Both the position numbers and the translations under genes were made by a program. From Marinomonas gallaica (GTDB taxonomy: Bacteria; Pseudomonadota; Gammaproteobacteria; Pseudomonadales; Marinomonadaceae), in assembly GCF_001639745.1 (NCBI RefSeq), contig NZ_LTAX01000023.1:1-55214 (forward strand): a DNA stretch of 55,214 nucleotides, given 5' to 3'. The notes beneath the pieces were generated by a model, which did not search any database, was not told the origin of the DNA, and was given only the letters and a program-made list of their open reading frames with translations. Within the stretch, counting starts at the first letter, position 1. Each line of letters begins with the position of its first letter. Of this stretch, positions 54,204-55,214 are shown piece by piece.

Positions 54204-54243
54204 TGTAAGGATATTCTTGCATGCCTGTAAGGTGTTTCTGAAA
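54204..54243 (+). promoter_or_regulatory. paired GacA/UvrY-like boxes upstream of sRNA 1
   Basis: TGTAAGGATATTCTTGCA (54204-54221) matches the GacA box TGTAAG-N6-CTTACA in 11 of 12 fixed bases. A second, weaker dyad TGTAAGGTGTTTCTGAAA begins at 54226, exactly 22 bp later. Centres are about 155 and 133 bp upstream of the inferred sRNA start, like UvrY/GacA sites at csrB and rsmZ. Confidence 0.75.
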
Positions 54244-54332
54244 TGTTGCGAGAAAGTTGGAAAGGTGTGTTAGGTTTTTTCATATCTTTTTGAATTTAAA
54301 GTGGTTTTTTTTTTTATTAAAGTTTTGTGTGT

Positions 54333-54361
54333 TTTTCATTCTTTCATGATTCGGATATATT
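54333..54361 (+). promoter_or_regulatory. promoter of Csr-type sRNA 1
   Basis: TTTTCA (54333-54338) and TATATT (54356-54361) with a 17-bp spacer. Transcription would start near 54368. The corresponding boxes of sRNA 2 sit at the same relative positions. Confidence 0.6.
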
Positions 54362-54367
54362 TAGCTC

Positions 54368-54617
54368 ATCCAGACGGAAATCAAGGATTGAGTGGCACAT
54401 AGAGGTGCAGCAAGGAAGGGAGCCTTGTGGGATAAAATGGAGCGGCGACGGATGCTTTTAGACGGATTTTATATGAAGGATTAATGCTCAACGGATTAGG
54501 GTCATATTGCCAAGGTTAGGCGGAACTCAGGGATGGGGCGTTACGGATAACGACTCACTGGATGAGTGCTTTAAAGGACTTAAAGCATAACAATGGGCAG
54601 CTTAGGCTGCCCTTTTT
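54368..54617 (+). ncRNA. CsrB/RsmZ-like CsrA-sequestering sRNA, copy 1
   Basis: An untranslated gene of about 250 nt. It has 15 GGA triplets, including ACGGAT at 54448, 54462, 54491 and 54543. Several sit in hairpin loops: TCAAGGATTGA (54381-54391), GTTACGGATAAC (54540-54551), CACTGGATGAGTG (54556-54568) and CTTTAAAGGACTTAAAG (54569-54585). It ends in the terminator GGGCAGC-TTAG-GCTGCCC plus T5 (54595-54617). Loop GGA motifs in this number are the hallmark of RNAs that titrate the translational regulator CsrA/RsmA. The 5' end is inferred from the -10 box. The 3' end is firm. Confidence 0.85.
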
Positions 54618-54681
54618 ATTGTCTGCGTCATATTCCTCTGTTCCTCTTATGTTTATCGTTGTTATAACAAAACGTTTGTTT

Positions 54682-54721
54682 TGTAGGGATTGTCTGACAT
54701 AGGTGTAGGGTGTTTCTGTAA
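54682..54721 (+). promoter_or_regulatory. paired GacA/UvrY-like boxes upstream of sRNA 2
   Basis: TGTAGGGATTGTCTGACA (54682-54699) and TGTAGGGTGTTTCTGTAA (54704-54721) start 22 bp apart, the same spacing as at sRNA 1, with centres about 156 and 134 bp upstream of the inferred start. The second box shares GGTGTTTCTG with its counterpart in sRNA 1. Confidence 0.7.
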
Positions 54722-54811
54722 TGCACTCGGATTAATGGAAATATCATTTCGTATTATCGGTAAACATTTGATTTATATGTAAATATTTTGTTTTTTGTGG
54801 ATTTCGATATG

Positions 54812-54840
54812 TTTGCATCTCGCATCAGATACTGTACATT
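54812..54840 (+). promoter_or_regulatory. promoter of Csr-type sRNA 2
   Basis: TTTGCA (54812-54817) and TACATT (54835-54840) with a 17-bp spacer. The -10 region aligns with that of sRNA 1, followed by the shared TTAGCT-ATCC start region. Confidence 0.6.
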
Positions 54841-54846
54841 TAGCTT

Positions 54847-55089
54847 ATCCAAAGGGAACTCAAGGATTGAGAAGCACATAGAAGTGCAGCAAAGCTTGGA
54901 GCTTTGTCGGAGATAGGATTAGAGAGCGGGCTGCTCAAAGACGGATTTTACAGGACATTCAAACTCGACGGATTGAGTTAAAGAGCCAAGTACGGCACGT
55001 TATGGATTGACGGCATGGAGTCGCATACTCACGGACAGAGCGCTTTAACGGATTAGAGCAAAAAAATGGGCAGCCTAGGTTGCCCTTTT
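54847..55089 (+). ncRNA. CsrB/RsmZ-like CsrA-sequestering sRNA, copy 2
   Basis: A paralogue of copy 1, starting 479 bp downstream. The first ~50 bases align closely (shared CAAGGATTGAG, AGCACATAGA, GTGCAGCAA), then the two diverge while keeping the motif pattern. It has 12 GGA triplets, with ACGGAT at 54941, 54968 and 55048 and ACGGAC at 55031; loops include CTCAAGGATTGAG and GCTTTAACGGATTAGAGC. It ends in GGGCAGC-CTAG-GTTGCCC plus TTTT (55068-55089). No reading frame of note. Presumed partner of copy 1 in binding CsrA/RsmA. Confidence 0.85.
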
Positions 55090-55181
55090 CTTTGCCTGCT
55101 ATTCAGAGGTGAAGGCATAAAAAAAGCAGCCATTGGCTAATGCTGTTCACTTAAGGATTGCATTAAGTTAAATAGCCCAAG

Positions 55182-55214
55182 AAAATCCGATTAAGCATTC
55201 TTAATCGGATTTTT
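55182..55214. terminator. intrinsic terminator at the right edge
   Basis: A 14-bp perfect stem AAAATCCGATTAAG / CTTAATCGGATTTT with loop CATT, and A/T runs on both sides, so it works in both directions. It probably belongs to a minus-strand gene beyond the window. Confidence 0.85.

Noticed and set aside
54192..55214. Protein-coding genes or mobile element in the right-end region
   Set aside because: No frame of useful length with a ribosome site, no transposase and no flanking target duplication; the duplicated segments fit tandem sRNA genes.

Overview
The window is chromosomal DNA from a marine gammaproteobacterium, most likely an Oceanospirillales member close to Marinomonas. The genus is inferred from gene content and order and was not checked against a database. 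Supporting points are the ffh / rpsP-rimM-trmD-rplS / dsbC / hom-thrC order, the rppH-ptsP-lgt-thyA-folA order, ygfB-pepP-ubi, a FlgP/FlgT pair, the moderate GC content and the Gac/Csr-type RNAs at the right end. Almost everything is core chromosome. I see no prophage, insertion sequence, integrase or CRISPR array.

Layout. 1-1300: tRNA-Asn and tRNA-His on +, then about 1 kb without genes holding an 8-bp tandem repeat (13 copies), a run of 16 G and a strongly G+T-biased stretch, then tRNA-Tyr on the minus strand. 1300-5023 (minus): flgP-flgT, a small coiled-coil protein, an outer-membrane barrel, a 57-aa membrane peptide and a ProQ/FinO-domain protein. 5255-11570 (plus): GLYK-type glycerate kinase, esterase, IMPase-like phosphatase, small membrane proteins, mscS, greB, DUF72 and a short NIF3-like protein. 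11557-14203 (minus): Nudix hydrolase, CorC/CNNM protein, YpjD. 14332-23489 (plus): ffh, the rpsP operon, dsbC, hom-thrC, rsmE and a diguanylate cyclase. 23538-24770 (minus): FucP-like sugar porter. 25117-35116 (plus): recJ, folD, ygfB-pepP-ubi and a ferric-iron ABC importer. 35169-43019: HDOD protein, RlmI-like methyltransferase, DUF805, YdcF, a four-gene minus-strand operon (nitroreductase, arylamine N-acetyltransferase, DMT exporter, Crp/Fnr regulator), a lipoprotein and a HAD phosphatase. 43154-52827: rppH-ptsP-lgt, thyA (minus), folA-yjbQ, a PAS protein with a degenerate GGDEF domain, rlmJ and ilvD (minus). 52989-54191: EAL-HDOD protein.

The most interesting region is 54192-55090. It holds two tandem, paralogous, untranslated genes of about 250 nt. 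They carry 15 and 12 GGA triplets, many in hairpin loops with ACGGAT/AGGAT context, and each ends in an intrinsic terminator. Each has a sigma70-like promoter and, about 155 and 133 bp upstream of the inferred start, a pair of 18-bp TGTARG-N6-CT dyads whose start points are exactly 22 bp apart in both copies. This is the expected design of CsrB/RsmZ-type RNAs that sequester CsrA/RsmA under GacA/UvrY control.

The genes combine into housekeeping modules (protein targeting and translation, threonine and branched-chain amino acid synthesis, folate/thymidylate, ubiquinone, iron uptake). Around them is a signalling layer: one intact GGDEF protein, one degenerate GGDEF protein, an EAL-HDOD protein, an HDOD protein, ProQ and the two Csr-type RNAs. 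That layer, with FlgP/FlgT, points to control of motility versus attachment.
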